The notes beneath the pieces were generated by a model. The model was not told the DNA's origin, did no database searches, and worked only from the letters and a program-made list of their open reading frames with translations. Of a stretch of 64,000 nt of DNA, positions 37,758 to 45,978 are shown one piece after another (position 1 is the first letter of the stretch; each line of letters starts with the position of its first letter). Origin of the DNA: Desulfofustis sp. PB-SRB1. GTDB taxonomy: Bacteria > Desulfobacterota > Desulfobulbia > Desulfobulbales > Desulfocapsaceae. Location: assembly GCA_016722945.1 (NCBI GenBank), contig JAEQMT010000038.1, positions 248,001 to 312,000 of the forward strand, read 5' to 3'. The position numbers were made by a program, and so were the translations under genes.

Positions 37758-38870
37758 CTACAGAAAGGTTTCGATATCGGTATAGGCAAGGCCGAACGCC
37801 TCGGCCACCGCTTCATAGGTCACCGCCCCGCGCACCACGTTGGCGCCTTTTTTGATCTCCTCGCTCTCCTGCATGGCTCGCTGCCAGCCTTTATTGGCAA
37901 TGGCAAGGGCATAAGGCAGGGTGGCGTTGGTCAAGGCTATGGTAGAGGTTCTGGCCACCGCTCCCGGCATGTTGGCAACACAGTAGTGCACCACCCCGTC
38001 AACCACATAGGTGGGCTCGGCGTGGGTAGTGGCCTTGGAGGTCTCGGCACAGCCACCCTGATCGATGGCCACGTCGACCAGCACTGATCCGTCCTTCATG
38101 GTACCGAGCATTTCCCTGGTGATGAGTTTGGGCGCCTTGGCGCCGGGAATCAGTACCGCGCCGATCACCAGATCAGCCTTGGCGACATATTCCCGCAGCA
38201 TAGCCGGATTGGACATGATGGGAAAGCAGTTGGCCGGCATCACATCGTCGAGATAGGCCAGACGCTCGAGATTGGTATCGAGAATATAGACCTGGGCGCC
38301 CAGTCCGCATGCCATTTTCGCGGCGTTGATTCCCACCACGCCGCCGCCGATCACCACTACCGTGGCCGGCGCCACGCCCTTGACGCCGCCCAGCAGAATA
38401 CCGCGGCCCCCTTCGGGCATCTCCAGACATTTAGCCCCTTCCTGCGCGGCCATTCGTCCCGCCACCTCGCTCATGGGCACCAGCAGCGGCAGTGAACCAT
38501 CTTTCTTCTCGATGGTCTCGTAGGCGATATTTATCGAACCGGCCTTGATCAACGCCTTGGTCTGCTGCTCATCAGCAGCCAGATGGAGGTAGGTGAAGAC
38601 GATCTGATCCTTGCGAATGAGATCATACTCGGAGGGCTGCGGCTCTTTGACATGCATCACCATGTCACAGGCGCCAAACACTTCCTCTGGAGATGGTGCG
38701 ATAGCAGCACCGGCGGCGCGATATTCATCGTCTGAAAAACCGGCGCCGACACCGGCCGCGGTTTCCACCATCACCTCATGGCCGGCCCCCACCAGGGTGG
38801 CAACACCGCCTGGAACCATGCATACTCGATTTTCCAACACTTTGATTTCTTTCAGAATACCGACTTTCAT
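37758..38870 (-). CDS. ald: Alanine dehydrogenase
   Basis: Oxidative deamination of L-alanine to pyruvate and ammonium with NAD+. The 370-residue length is normal. The N-terminal MKVGILKEIKVLENRVCMVPGG and the lysine-bearing VMHVKEPQPSE are family features; the nucleotide fold has VVIGGGVVGINAAKMA near 172-187 and a later VDVAIDQGGCAETS. In taurine degradation this enzyme regenerates the pyruvate that Tpa uses as amino acceptor, releasing ammonium. It sits between tpa and gntR, so pathway assignment is supported by neighbours. GGGGGAG precedes the ATG. Confidence 0.93.
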   Translation of the reverse strand: MKVGILKEIKVLENRVCMVPGGVATLVGAGHEVMVETAAGVGAGFSDDEYRAAGAAIAPSPEEVFGACDMVMHVKEPQPSEYDLIRKDQIVFTYLHLAADEQQTKALIKAGSINIAYETIEKKDGSLPLLVPMSEVAGRMAAQEGAKCLEMPEGGRGILLGGVKGVAPATVVVIGGGVVGINAAKMACGLGAQVYILDTNLERLAYLDDVMPANCFPIMSNPAMLREYVAKADLVIGAVLIPGAKAPKLITREMLGTMKDGSVLVDVAIDQGGCAETSKATTHAEPTYVVDGVVHYCVANMPGAVARTSTIALTNATLPYALAIANKGWQRAMQESEEIKKGANVVRGAVTYEAVAEAFGLAYTDIETFL

Positions 38871-38932
38871 GAGCGCTCCCCCTTGATAAATTTTACGATA
38901 ACCGCGAGATGTTACACTGTATCATTACTCTA

Positions 38933-39071
38933 TCTGGAAACCTTAAAAAAATGAAAATTTCGCTCAAAATCAAGCCACCGTGAACATTGTTCCACAGGCA
39001 TATCCATCATATCCCGGGAATAACAATTGTTGCCCAATGACTAGATTGAGCGAAAAACCCTTTTCCAGATT
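38933..39071 (+). repeat. Dispersed ~140-bp inverted-repeat element, copy D
   Basis: The most diverged copy, with GGAAACCTTAAAAAAATGA at the left, GGGAATAACAATTGTTGCC in the middle and TTGAGCGAAAAACCC near the right. It lies between ald and tpa inside the taurine operon, so it is probably transcribed. Confidence 0.68.
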
Positions 39072-39077
39072 TTCCTC

Positions 39078-40472
39078 CTAAATCCCCGCCTCGACCGTAT
39101 ACCGCAGAGCACCGACCACCCGGTCAACCTCATCTTTGGTGATGATAAGCGCCGGAGCAAAGTTCATGGTAACGTTCAGGCCGGTAATGGAGGTATTGGT
39201 ACGCCCGACGATAATGTTCTGGGCGAGCATGGAGGCGACAATTTTTGCCATCTCGGCCTCGGAAACCGGCTCCCTGGTGGTCTTGTCACGGACAAATTCC
39301 ACCCCGCAGAACAGCCCCATCCCGCGGACATCGCCCACCAGCGGCAGATCTTTCAGCTCTTGCAGGCGGCCAAGCAGGTAACTCCCCATTTCCTTACTAT
39401 TTTCAATGAGCTTCTCATCTTCGATGATGCGCATGGTCTCAAGGGCCGCAACCAGCGGTCCGGTGCAGCCGCCGTAGGTGGAAATATCCCTGAAAAAATT
39501 CATCCGCTGGTCCGGATCGGCCGGATCGTTGAGAAACAGATCAAAAATTTCCTGTTTCACGGCAACGGCGGAGAGCGGTTCATAGGAACTCGCCATGCCC
39601 TTGGCCATGGTAACCATGTCCGGATCGACATCGAAATGATCATGCCCCCAGAATGTACCGGTGCGGCCGAACCCGCAGACAACCTCATCCATAATCAGCC
39701 AGATATCGTGCTTTTTGCAGATGTCCTGAACGATGGGAAAATACTCAGGCACCGGTACGATGATGCCGCCGCCGGCGGTAATAGGCTCGATAATCAGACC
39801 GCCCACCGTTTCCGGCCCCTCTTTTTGCACCACATCTTCGATACAACGGGCACACTCGATATCGCAGCCCGGATAGGTTTTATCGAACGGGCAGCGATAG
39901 CAGCAGCAGTGGGGAAATTCCACAAACCCCTCGACGAACGGGCCGAACTGCTCCTTGCGCTCATTCTGGCCGGAGGCGCTTACCGCGGCAATGGTGGTGC
40001 CGTGATAGTCACGGTTACGATAGAGCACCTTGAACTTGCCTTTCCGCTGCTCGATGAAGTGGGCCGCCTGACGGACGATCTTAAAGGCCTTTTCGTTGGC
40101 CTCCGAACCGCTGTTGGCAAAATATATCTTGCCCAGCCGCGGCAGTGTAGCGAGGATTTTCTCGGCACACTGGACAGCCGGGACGGTGCCGTAGACGCCG
40201 GCAAAATAGGGCAGTTTTTTGAGCTGCGCGGCAATGGCATCACCGATTGATTCGCGGCCAAAACCGACAATCACGCTCCACACCCCGCCTGAGGTAACAT
40301 CGAGAAACTCCCGGCCGCGAATATCGGTGACGGTAAGCCCCTTGCCCTCCACCATAATAAGCTGCTCGGCGGTCTCAAAGAGCTTGTGCGGCTTGATATG
40401 ATGCCAGAGATACTCTTTATCTCCCTTGACAATTTCTTCGACATCGTAGTTCAGCATATCAGGTGCTCCCAT
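39078..40472 (-). CDS. tpa: Taurine:pyruvate aminotransferase (class III)
   Basis: PLP enzyme that moves the amino group of taurine to pyruvate, forming sulfoacetaldehyde and alanine. The ATG at 40472 has AAGGAG seven bases upstream; the in-frame TTG at 40499 has none. The resulting 464-residue protein has YFANSGSEANEKAFK, RNRDYHGTT, IMDEVVCGFGRTG and the PLP lysine in TMAKGMAS (about Lys292). An unusual Cys cluster, HCCCYRCPF with CARCIEDV, lies near 190-220. The next gene on the same strand upstream, 36 bases away, is xsc. This pairing is the main reason for choosing taurine over beta-alanine or putrescine. Amino acids of related class III enzymes remain possible. Confidence 0.87.
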   Translation of the reverse strand: MGAPDMLNYDVEEIVKGDKEYLWHHIKPHKLFETAEQLIMVEGKGLTVTDIRGREFLDVTSGGVWSVIVGFGRESIGDAIAAQLKKLPYFAGVYGTVPAVQCAEKILATLPRLGKIYFANSGSEANEKAFKIVRQAAHFIEQRKGKFKVLYRNRDYHGTTIAAVSASGQNERKEQFGPFVEGFVEFPHCCCYRCPFDKTYPGCDIECARCIEDVVQKEGPETVGGLIIEPITAGGGIIVPVPEYFPIVQDICKKHDIWLIMDEVVCGFGRTGTFWGHDHFDVDPDMVTMAKGMASSYEPLSAVAVKQEIFDLFLNDPADPDQRMNFFRDISTYGGCTGPLVAALETMRIIEDEKLIENSKEMGSYLLGRLQELKDLPLVGDVRGMGLFCGVEFVRDKTTREPVSEAEMAKIVASMLAQNIIVGRTNTSITGLNVTMNFAPALIITKDEVDRVVGALRYTVEAGI

Positions 40473-40508
40473 GGCTCGTCTCCTTTTCAAATAACCCAAG
40501 TATACCGG

Positions 40509-42287
40509 TTAAACAGCTTTTTGCGGCCGCATATCGGCCGGATCGATACCCGCGCAGGAAACCGGCGCCTTCATGGCGTCACGACGGAACGGTTCGCCCA
40601 GTTCCTGGTTAACGATCACCTCAATAAAAGTGGTTGTGTTGTCTTCCATCTGGGCTTTCAAGGCGGCCCCCAGGATCTGGGTGAGTTCTTCTGGGCTTTT
40701 TGCCTGAACACCTTTCATACCACAGGCCTCGGCAATGGCGGCGTAAGAAACCCCCTGGTCCAGCTCAGTACCCACAAAGTTATCCGCATACCAGAGGGTG
40801 GTATTGCGCTTTTCCGCTCCCCACTGATAGTTACGAAAGATGATCATGGTGATCGGCGGCCAGTTGTCACGCCCGCACACGGTCATCTCGTTCATGGAAA
40901 TGCCGAAAGCACCGTCCCCCGCCATGCCGATCACCGGCGTATCGGGACGGGCGATCTTGGCCCCCAGAATCGATGGAAACCCGTATCCACACGGTCCGAA
41001 CAGACCCGGCGCAAGATACTTGCGGCCCGCCTCGAAAGTGGGGTACGCGTTGCCGATGGCGCAGTTGTTGCCGATATCGGAGCTGATAATGACATCAGCA
41101 GGCATGGCCGCTTTGATGGCGTTCCAGGCCATCCGGGGCGACATCTTGTCGGGAGCGCCGGTCCTGGCCCGTTCATTCCAGCTGGTGCCGGGATCGTCCT
41201 GCTCATGGATCAGGGTTTTCAGCTCCTTGTCCCAGTCGGCCTTGGTCTTGGCAATCAGCGAGGTGCGTTGGTCGCGGTTGTGGTCGCCGGCAGTGGCTGA
41301 GAGGTGCTGCATGATGGCCGCGGCTACTTTTTTCGCGTCGCCGACGATACCCACCGAAACCGGTTTGGTGAGCCCGATCCGGTCGGGATTGATATCCACC
41401 TGGATCAGGGCCGCGTCTTTGGGCCAGTAATCGATCCCGTAACCGGGCAGGGTAGAAAATGGGTTAAGCCGGGTGCCCAGCGCCAGCACCACATCCGCCT
41501 GAGCGATCAGCTCCATTGCCGCTTTGGAGCCGTTATAGCCCAGCGGCCCGGCAAACAGGGGGTGACTACCGGGAAAGGCGTCGTTGTGCTGATAGTTGCA
41601 GCAAACCGGAGCATCGAGCCGTTCGGCCAGGGCCATGGCGGGTTCGATGGCACCGCCGAGAACCACTCCCGCTCCGTTTAAGATGACCGGCATACGGGCT
41701 TCTGAAAGCAGTTCCGCGGCCCGTTTTACGGCCTCTTCGCCGCCGGCCGGACGCTCAAACTCGATAATGGCGGGCAGCTCAATATCAATCACCTGGGTCC
41801 AGAAATCGCGCGGCACATTTATCTGGGCCGGGGCCGACGCCCGTTTGGCCTTCATGATCACCCTGTTGAGGACCTCGGCGATGCGGGCCGGCGTGCGCAC
41901 CTCTTCCTGATAGGCAACCATATCCTTGAATACCGCCAGCTGCTCGACCTCCTGAAATCCGCCCTGTCCGATGGTGGCATTGGCCGCCTGCGGCGTGACC
42001 AGCAGCAGCGGGGTGTGATTCCAGTACGCCGTCTTGACCGGGGTAACGAAGTTGGTGATACCCGGGCCGTTCTGTGCCACCAGCATGGACATCTTGCCTG
42101 AGGCGCGACTGTACCCGTCCGCCATCATCCCGGCGTTACCCTCATGACCACAATCCCAGAAAGTGATTCCGGCTGTGGGAAACAGATCCGATATCGGCAT
42201 CATGGCCGAGCCGATAATGCCGAACACATCCTCAATTCCATGCATCTGCAAGACCTTGATAAAGGCCTCTTCTGTTGTCATCTTCAT
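40509..42287 (-). CDS. xsc: Sulfoacetaldehyde acetyltransferase
   Basis: ThDP-dependent enzyme that cleaves sulfoacetaldehyde with phosphate to acetyl phosphate and sulfite. The 592-residue protein starts KMTTEEAFIKVLQMHGI and has GIIGSAMMPISDLFP near 24-38, the ThDP-activating Glu49 in WDCGHEGNAG, and a cofactor block with GDGAFGISMNEMTVCGRDNW and IIFRN near 456-487. These match Xsc over other acetolactate-synthase relatives. The ending acetyl phosphate can feed acetate kinase for ATP, and sulfite can serve as electron acceptor. It is the first gene of the leftward regulon. A palindromic operator overlaps its -10 region. Confidence 0.94.
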   Translation of the reverse strand: MKMTTEEAFIKVLQMHGIEDVFGIIGSAMMPISDLFPTAGITFWDCGHEGNAGMMADGYSRASGKMSMLVAQNGPGITNFVTPVKTAYWNHTPLLLVTPQAANATIGQGGFQEVEQLAVFKDMVAYQEEVRTPARIAEVLNRVIMKAKRASAPAQINVPRDFWTQVIDIELPAIIEFERPAGGEEAVKRAAELLSEARMPVILNGAGVVLGGAIEPAMALAERLDAPVCCNYQHNDAFPGSHPLFAGPLGYNGSKAAMELIAQADVVLALGTRLNPFSTLPGYGIDYWPKDAALIQVDINPDRIGLTKPVSVGIVGDAKKVAAAIMQHLSATAGDHNRDQRTSLIAKTKADWDKELKTLIHEQDDPGTSWNERARTGAPDKMSPRMAWNAIKAAMPADVIISSDIGNNCAIGNAYPTFEAGRKYLAPGLFGPCGYGFPSILGAKIARPDTPVIGMAGDGAFGISMNEMTVCGRDNWPPITMIIFRNYQWGAEKRNTTLWYADNFVGTELDQGVSYAAIAEACGMKGVQAKSPEELTQILGAALKAQMEDNTTTFIEVIVNQELGEPFRRDAMKAPVSCAGIDPADMRPQKAV

Positions 42288-42365
42288 CGTTTTCCCTCGC
42301 TTATGTATTGATCAGTCCTCATCGGCACAGTAGCAGCCATCTCAACTCTCCCCCTTACCCCTATT

Positions 42366-42391
42366 CTGATGTCTGATATATCAGATATCAG
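42366..42391. promoter_or_regulatory. Palindromic operator in the xsc promoter, probable GntR site
   Basis: The 26-bp dyad has arms CTGATGTCTGAT and ATCAGATATCAG around an AT centre, with one mismatched pair, and its core TCTGATATATCAGA (42372-42385) is perfectly symmetric. It spans the -10 and spacer of the xsc promoter. Such a position fits a repressor. The only regulator in the regulon is the GntR/FCD protein at 37018, so I assign it by inference. Confidence 0.72.
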
Positions 42392-42402
42392 AGACCTGTC
42401 AA
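42375..42402 (-). promoter_or_regulatory. xsc: Sigma-70-type promoter of xsc
   Basis: On the minus strand TTGACA (42402-42397) and TATATC (42380-42375) are separated by 16 bases. The leader to the xsc ATG is about 80 bases, and the ATG has a GAGGG site just upstream. The palindromic operator overlaps this promoter. Confidence 0.68.
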
Positions 42403-42412
42403 TAGAAATATT

Positions 42413-42856
42413 GTGCCTCAATTATTGTTTTGCCATCAAACCGGGTCTCTGGTAAGGTTGGCTGACGATTTGATTATGGATTCATTGCCCGTATTCTCGC
42501 CGCCTGACTGTGGTATCCAGCGCTTCCCTAATCAAGTTCTATTCCGATCCTATTGCGTCCTTAACCAATCCATGCAATATTTGCTCGGATACACAATGCA
42601 ACCGTCAACCATTCCAACTGCCTCCTTCCACAGCTACCGGCTCGGTGCCGCCTGTCTTGATGCTTTAACACAAAGCGTTCACGACATGGCGGCGGCATGG
42701 GGTTCACCAGTCTTCGCTGCTCCGTTTTCCGGACGCCCTGTGCCTGCTGAAAAAGATGTGGTAACGGGTTCCGTGGAGATACCCGGCGCCACCCGTTCGC
42801 CGGCTGGTCAATTACCCCTCTGCCGGATAAACGGAACTCGCCCGGCAGCCGGCTGA
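42413..42856 (+). CDS. Doubtful open frame upstream of olsF
   Basis: A 147-codon frame with no recognised family. It starts with several hydrophobic and Pro/Gly residues, contains no clear signal peptide or domain, and ends in a Pro/Ala/Arg-rich tail. It might be a small protein whose real start is the ATG at 42572, but composition alone does not settle it. Its position directly ahead of olsF would otherwise suit a short leader gene. Confidence 0.2.
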   Translation: MPQLLFCHQTGSLVRLADDLIMDSLPVFSPPDCGIQRFPNQVLFRSYCVLNQSMQYLLGYTMQPSTIPTASFHSYRLGAACLDALTQSVHDMAAAWGSPVFAAPFSGRPVPAEKDVVTGSVEIPGATRSPAGQLPLCRINGTRPAAG

Positions 42857-42863
42857 ACCACTT

Positions 42864-44588
42864 ATGTTTACCGTCGATCAGGTTATCAACGAATACTATC
42901 CGGCGCTTAATGATCGCAAGATAGTATCGTCGATTATCAAGCCGATTCTTCGACGATTACTGCACGAGAGTTCCTTTATCGAATTTGCCGAAAAGTACCC
43001 GCATCTTCAGGGTATCGAGTTTGTCGAGCAGATCCTTGAATCGTTTGGGTTTTCCTACGCCGTATCGGATCGCGAACGGGAAAACATTCCGTCCGAGGGC
43101 AAGGTGATGATTATCGCCAACCATCCCATCGGCACTCTGGATGGCCTCGCCCTGCTTAAACTTGTCCACGAAATCCGCTCTGATGTGCGCATCGTCGCCA
43201 GTGACCTGCTCATGTCCATCGCGCCCCTGCGCCCCTGCCTGCTGCCGGTGAAGCTCTCCACAAAACCGGTGCCCCGGCGCGATATTTTTCGAATCAGCGA
43301 GGCCCTGGAAAATGAGGAGGCGATCATCACCTTTCCCTCGGGCCAGGTCTCCCGCCTGGGTCCGCGCGGTATCCGCGACGGCCGCTGGCACGCCGGTTTT
43401 CTGCAGATTTCCGAACAGGCCAAGGCGCCGATCCTGCCAATCCATATCAAGGGGCGCAATTCCGCCTCATTTTATCTCGCCTCTTTTGTCATGCGGCCGC
43501 TCTCCACTCTGCTGCTGGTGGGGCAGATGTTTTATCAGCAGGAAAAAGAGATCAAGATGACCATCGGCTCCATCATCCCCTTTGAGTCCTACCGCAACGT
43601 GGATATTCGGCGTACCGACAAGGTCAAGCTCTTTCGTAAACATGTCTACCGCGTCGGTGCTAACAAAAAGCTGCTCTTTTCCACGGAAACCGCCATTGCC
43701 CGGCCGGAGCGCAAGCCAGAGCTGAAAAAGGCGGTCACCGCGGCCGCGAAACTGGGCCGCACCCCGGACGGCAAGACCATTTATCTGCTGGAGCCCAGTC
43801 AATCATCACCGGTCATGCGGGAAATCGGCCGCCTGCGCGAACACGCCTTTCGCGCCGTCGGCGAGGGTACCGGCAACCGCCGTGATCTCGATCATTTCGA
43901 CTGGTATTATCAGCACCTGCTGCTGTGGGATGAAGACGACCTGGAAATCGCCGGCGCCTATCGTTTCGTAAACGCCGGCAAGGTGGTTGCGGAAAAAGGC
44001 CCAGAGGGGTTGTACTCGGCCAGTCTCTTTACGCTGGATACCGGCAAGTGCTGGTTCTTGCAAAACGGTCTGGAGCTGGGCCGTAGCTTCGTACAGCAGC
44101 GCTACTGGGGTCGGCGCAGCCTCGACTACCTGTGGTACGGCATCGGCGCCTTTCTCAAGGAAAACCCTCATTATCGTTATCTGTTCGGCCCGGTTTCCAT
44201 CAGCAACGCGGTACCGGAGATGGCCCGTGAGATTCTGGTCTATTTTTACAAGCTCTATTTTTCGGCCGATACCTCGATTTCGTGCTCGCGCAACCCATTC
44301 AGCTTCTCACAATCACTCTCTGATCTTGCCCAACTTTTTGACGGCAACGATTACAAGGCCGATTTCACCAAGCTAAAGACGCTTTTAAGCAATCTCGGCA
44401 CCGCCGTCCCGCCGTTATACAAACAGTACACCGAGCTGTGTGAGCCGGGCGGGGTGGTCTTTCTTGATTTCAATATCGATCCGGCCTTCAAGGATTGCGT
44501 CGACGGCCTGGTCATCGTTGACACCACCAGGCTCAAGGCGGCCAAGCGGGAACGCTACGTCCAGAGCACTTTTTTATCAAACGAGTAA
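42864..44588 (+). CDS. OlsF-like two-domain acyltransferase (ornithine lipid synthesis)
   Basis: A 574-residue protein with a PlsC/OlsA-like acyltransferase domain first (about 60-290, with IIANHPIGTLDG at 85-96, FPSGQVSRLGPRG near 155, and a lipid acceptor region) and a hemolysin/GNAT-like N-acyltransferase region afterwards (about 310-560, with LREHAFRAVGEGTG, GRSFVQQRYWGR and the closing block). This order matches OlsF, which makes ornithine lipids from ornithine and acyl-ACP in two steps. Other head-group amino acids are possible. It begins a rightward operon with phoH, a radical SAM gene and a flavoprotein gene. Confidence 0.72.
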   Translation: MFTVDQVINEYYPALNDRKIVSSIIKPILRRLLHESSFIEFAEKYPHLQGIEFVEQILESFGFSYAVSDRERENIPSEGKVMIIANHPIGTLDGLALLKLVHEIRSDVRIVASDLLMSIAPLRPCLLPVKLSTKPVPRRDIFRISEALENEEAIITFPSGQVSRLGPRGIRDGRWHAGFLQISEQAKAPILPIHIKGRNSASFYLASFVMRPLSTLLLVGQMFYQQEKEIKMTIGSIIPFESYRNVDIRRTDKVKLFRKHVYRVGANKKLLFSTETAIARPERKPELKKAVTAAAKLGRTPDGKTIYLLEPSQSSPVMREIGRLREHAFRAVGEGTGNRRDLDHFDWYYQHLLLWDEDDLEIAGAYRFVNAGKVVAEKGPEGLYSASLFTLDTGKCWFLQNGLELGRSFVQQRYWGRRSLDYLWYGIGAFLKENPHYRYLFGPVSISNAVPEMAREILVYFYKLYFSADTSISCSRNPFSFSQSLSDLAQLFDGNDYKADFTKLKTLLSNLGTAVPPLYKQYTELCEPGGVVFLDFNIDPAFKDCVDGLVIVDTTRLKAAKRERYVQSTFLSNE

Positions 44589-44610
44589 CCCTCTCACCAC
44601 ATGCCCGAAC

Positions 44611-45954
44611 ATGTCACCACCGCATAAGATATTTATCCTCGACACCAACGTTATTCTCCACGACTCTTCCTGCATCCATAACTTCGATGAACATGACATC
44701 ATCATCCCCATCACCGTTTTAGAGGAGCTCGATCAATTCAAGAAAGGTTCCCAGATCATCAATTACCACGCCCGCAAATTCGTTCGCGACCTCGATACCC
44801 TGAGCACCGATAAGCTGGTCAACGGAGGGCTGCGCCTGGGAGAGGACAAAGGCAAACTCTCCATCCGGTTTGAAAAAAAGGTCCATCCCGATCTTGTCAC
44901 GCTGTTCCCCAATATCGAAAAGGCGGATCATCGCATCCTCAATCTGGCCTATCACATCGCCCAGGAGGACAAAGAACACGCGGTCATTTTAGTGAGCAAA
45001 GATGTGAATCTGCGCATGAAGGCACGTTCCATCCAGCTCAGTGCCGAGGATTATACCACCGATCATGTCCGCGATCCGGACCGGCTCTATTCCGGATGCC
45101 GCTACGAGGAGGATGTCGCCGCCGCACTCATCGATCAGCTCTACGAGCAGGATGGCGCGTTTCCCGGCGAGCTCATCAAAAACGGCGTTGCCTTCACCCC
45201 CAACGAGTATGTGGTGTTACGAAACGGCAAGAAATCGGCCCTGGCCACCTATACCGAATCGCTGGTGGAGAACGAATTCGTCATCAAGCGGGTGCTGAAA
45301 CAGAGCGTCTACGGAATTACCCCACGCAACGCCGAACAGTCATTCGCGGTTCACGCCCTGCTCAATCCCGAAGTCAAACTGGTAACCATCTCCGGCAAGG
45401 CAGGCACCGGTAAAACCCTGTTGGCGCTGGCCGCCGCCCTGGAGACCCGTTCCCAGTTTCGCCAGATTCTGTTGACCCGGCCGGTCATGCCCCTGTCCAA
45501 CAAAGACATCGGCTACCTGCCCGGTGATATCCAGTCAAAAATCAAGCCCTACATGCAGCCGCTCTATGACAACCTGGGTGTCATCCGCGGCCAGTTTCCC
45601 GAGAAAAGCGACATGTCTCAGCGGCTGCAGCGGATGCTCGATGAAGAGAAGCTGGCCATCGAACCACTGGCCTACATCCGCGGGCGCAGCCTGGTGCGGA
45701 TGTACATGATCGTAGACGAGGCGCAAAATCTTACCCCGCACGAGGTAAAAACCATCATCACCCGGGCCGGAGAAGGTACCAAAGTCGTTTTTACCGGCGA
45801 TATACACCAGATCGACCACCCATATCTGGGCATTCACTCCAACGGGCTCAGCAATCTCATTGACAAGATGCAGGGCCAGAAGATATATGCCCACATCGAT
45901 CTGCGCAAAGGAGAGCGATCGGAACTGGCGGAGCTGGCCAGCGATATCCTATAA
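44611..45954 (+). CDS. PIN-PhoH ATPase (YlaK type)
   Basis: A 447-residue protein with an N-terminal PIN ribonuclease domain and a C-terminal PhoH P-loop ATPase domain. The PIN acid residues are seen in FILDTNVIL at 6-14 and ADHRIL, and the Walker A motif is GKAGTGKTL near 258-266, with DEAQNLTPHE near 369 and ITRAGEGTKVVFTGDIHQID. I use the ATG at 44611, which gives MSPPHKIFILDTN and lies 22 bases after olsF; the longer frame from 44440 overlaps olsF and has no PIN-like start. PhoH proteins are thought to act in RNA metabolism. The partner here is not clear. Confidence 0.9.
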   Translation: MSPPHKIFILDTNVILHDSSCIHNFDEHDIIIPITVLEELDQFKKGSQIINYHARKFVRDLDTLSTDKLVNGGLRLGEDKGKLSIRFEKKVHPDLVTLFPNIEKADHRILNLAYHIAQEDKEHAVILVSKDVNLRMKARSIQLSAEDYTTDHVRDPDRLYSGCRYEEDVAAALIDQLYEQDGAFPGELIKNGVAFTPNEYVVLRNGKKSALATYTESLVENEFVIKRVLKQSVYGITPRNAEQSFAVHALLNPEVKLVTISGKAGTGKTLLALAAALETRSQFRQILLTRPVMPLSNKDIGYLPGDIQSKIKPYMQPLYDNLGVIRGQFPEKSDMSQRLQRMLDEEKLAIEPLAYIRGRSLVRMYMIVDEAQNLTPHEVKTIITRAGEGTKVVFTGDIHQIDHPYLGIHSNGLSNLIDKMQGQKIYAHIDLRKGERSELAELASDIL

Positions 45955-45978
45955 AAGCCCTGTAGCTGTTTGCCATCC

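Larger units (their letters stand above)
42288..42863. other. 576-bp intergenic region upstream of xsc
   Basis: The left third holds the xsc promoter and operator. The right part has an open frame at 42413-42856 (147 codons) with a mixed composition and no recognised domain. It ends 7 bases before olsF. I treat this frame as doubtful. The olsF promoter may also lie here. Confidence 0.5.

Noticed and set aside
44440-44610. Longer start for PhoH at 44440.
   Set aside because: It overlaps olsF and adds no PIN domain sequence; the ATG at 44611 gives the canonical start.
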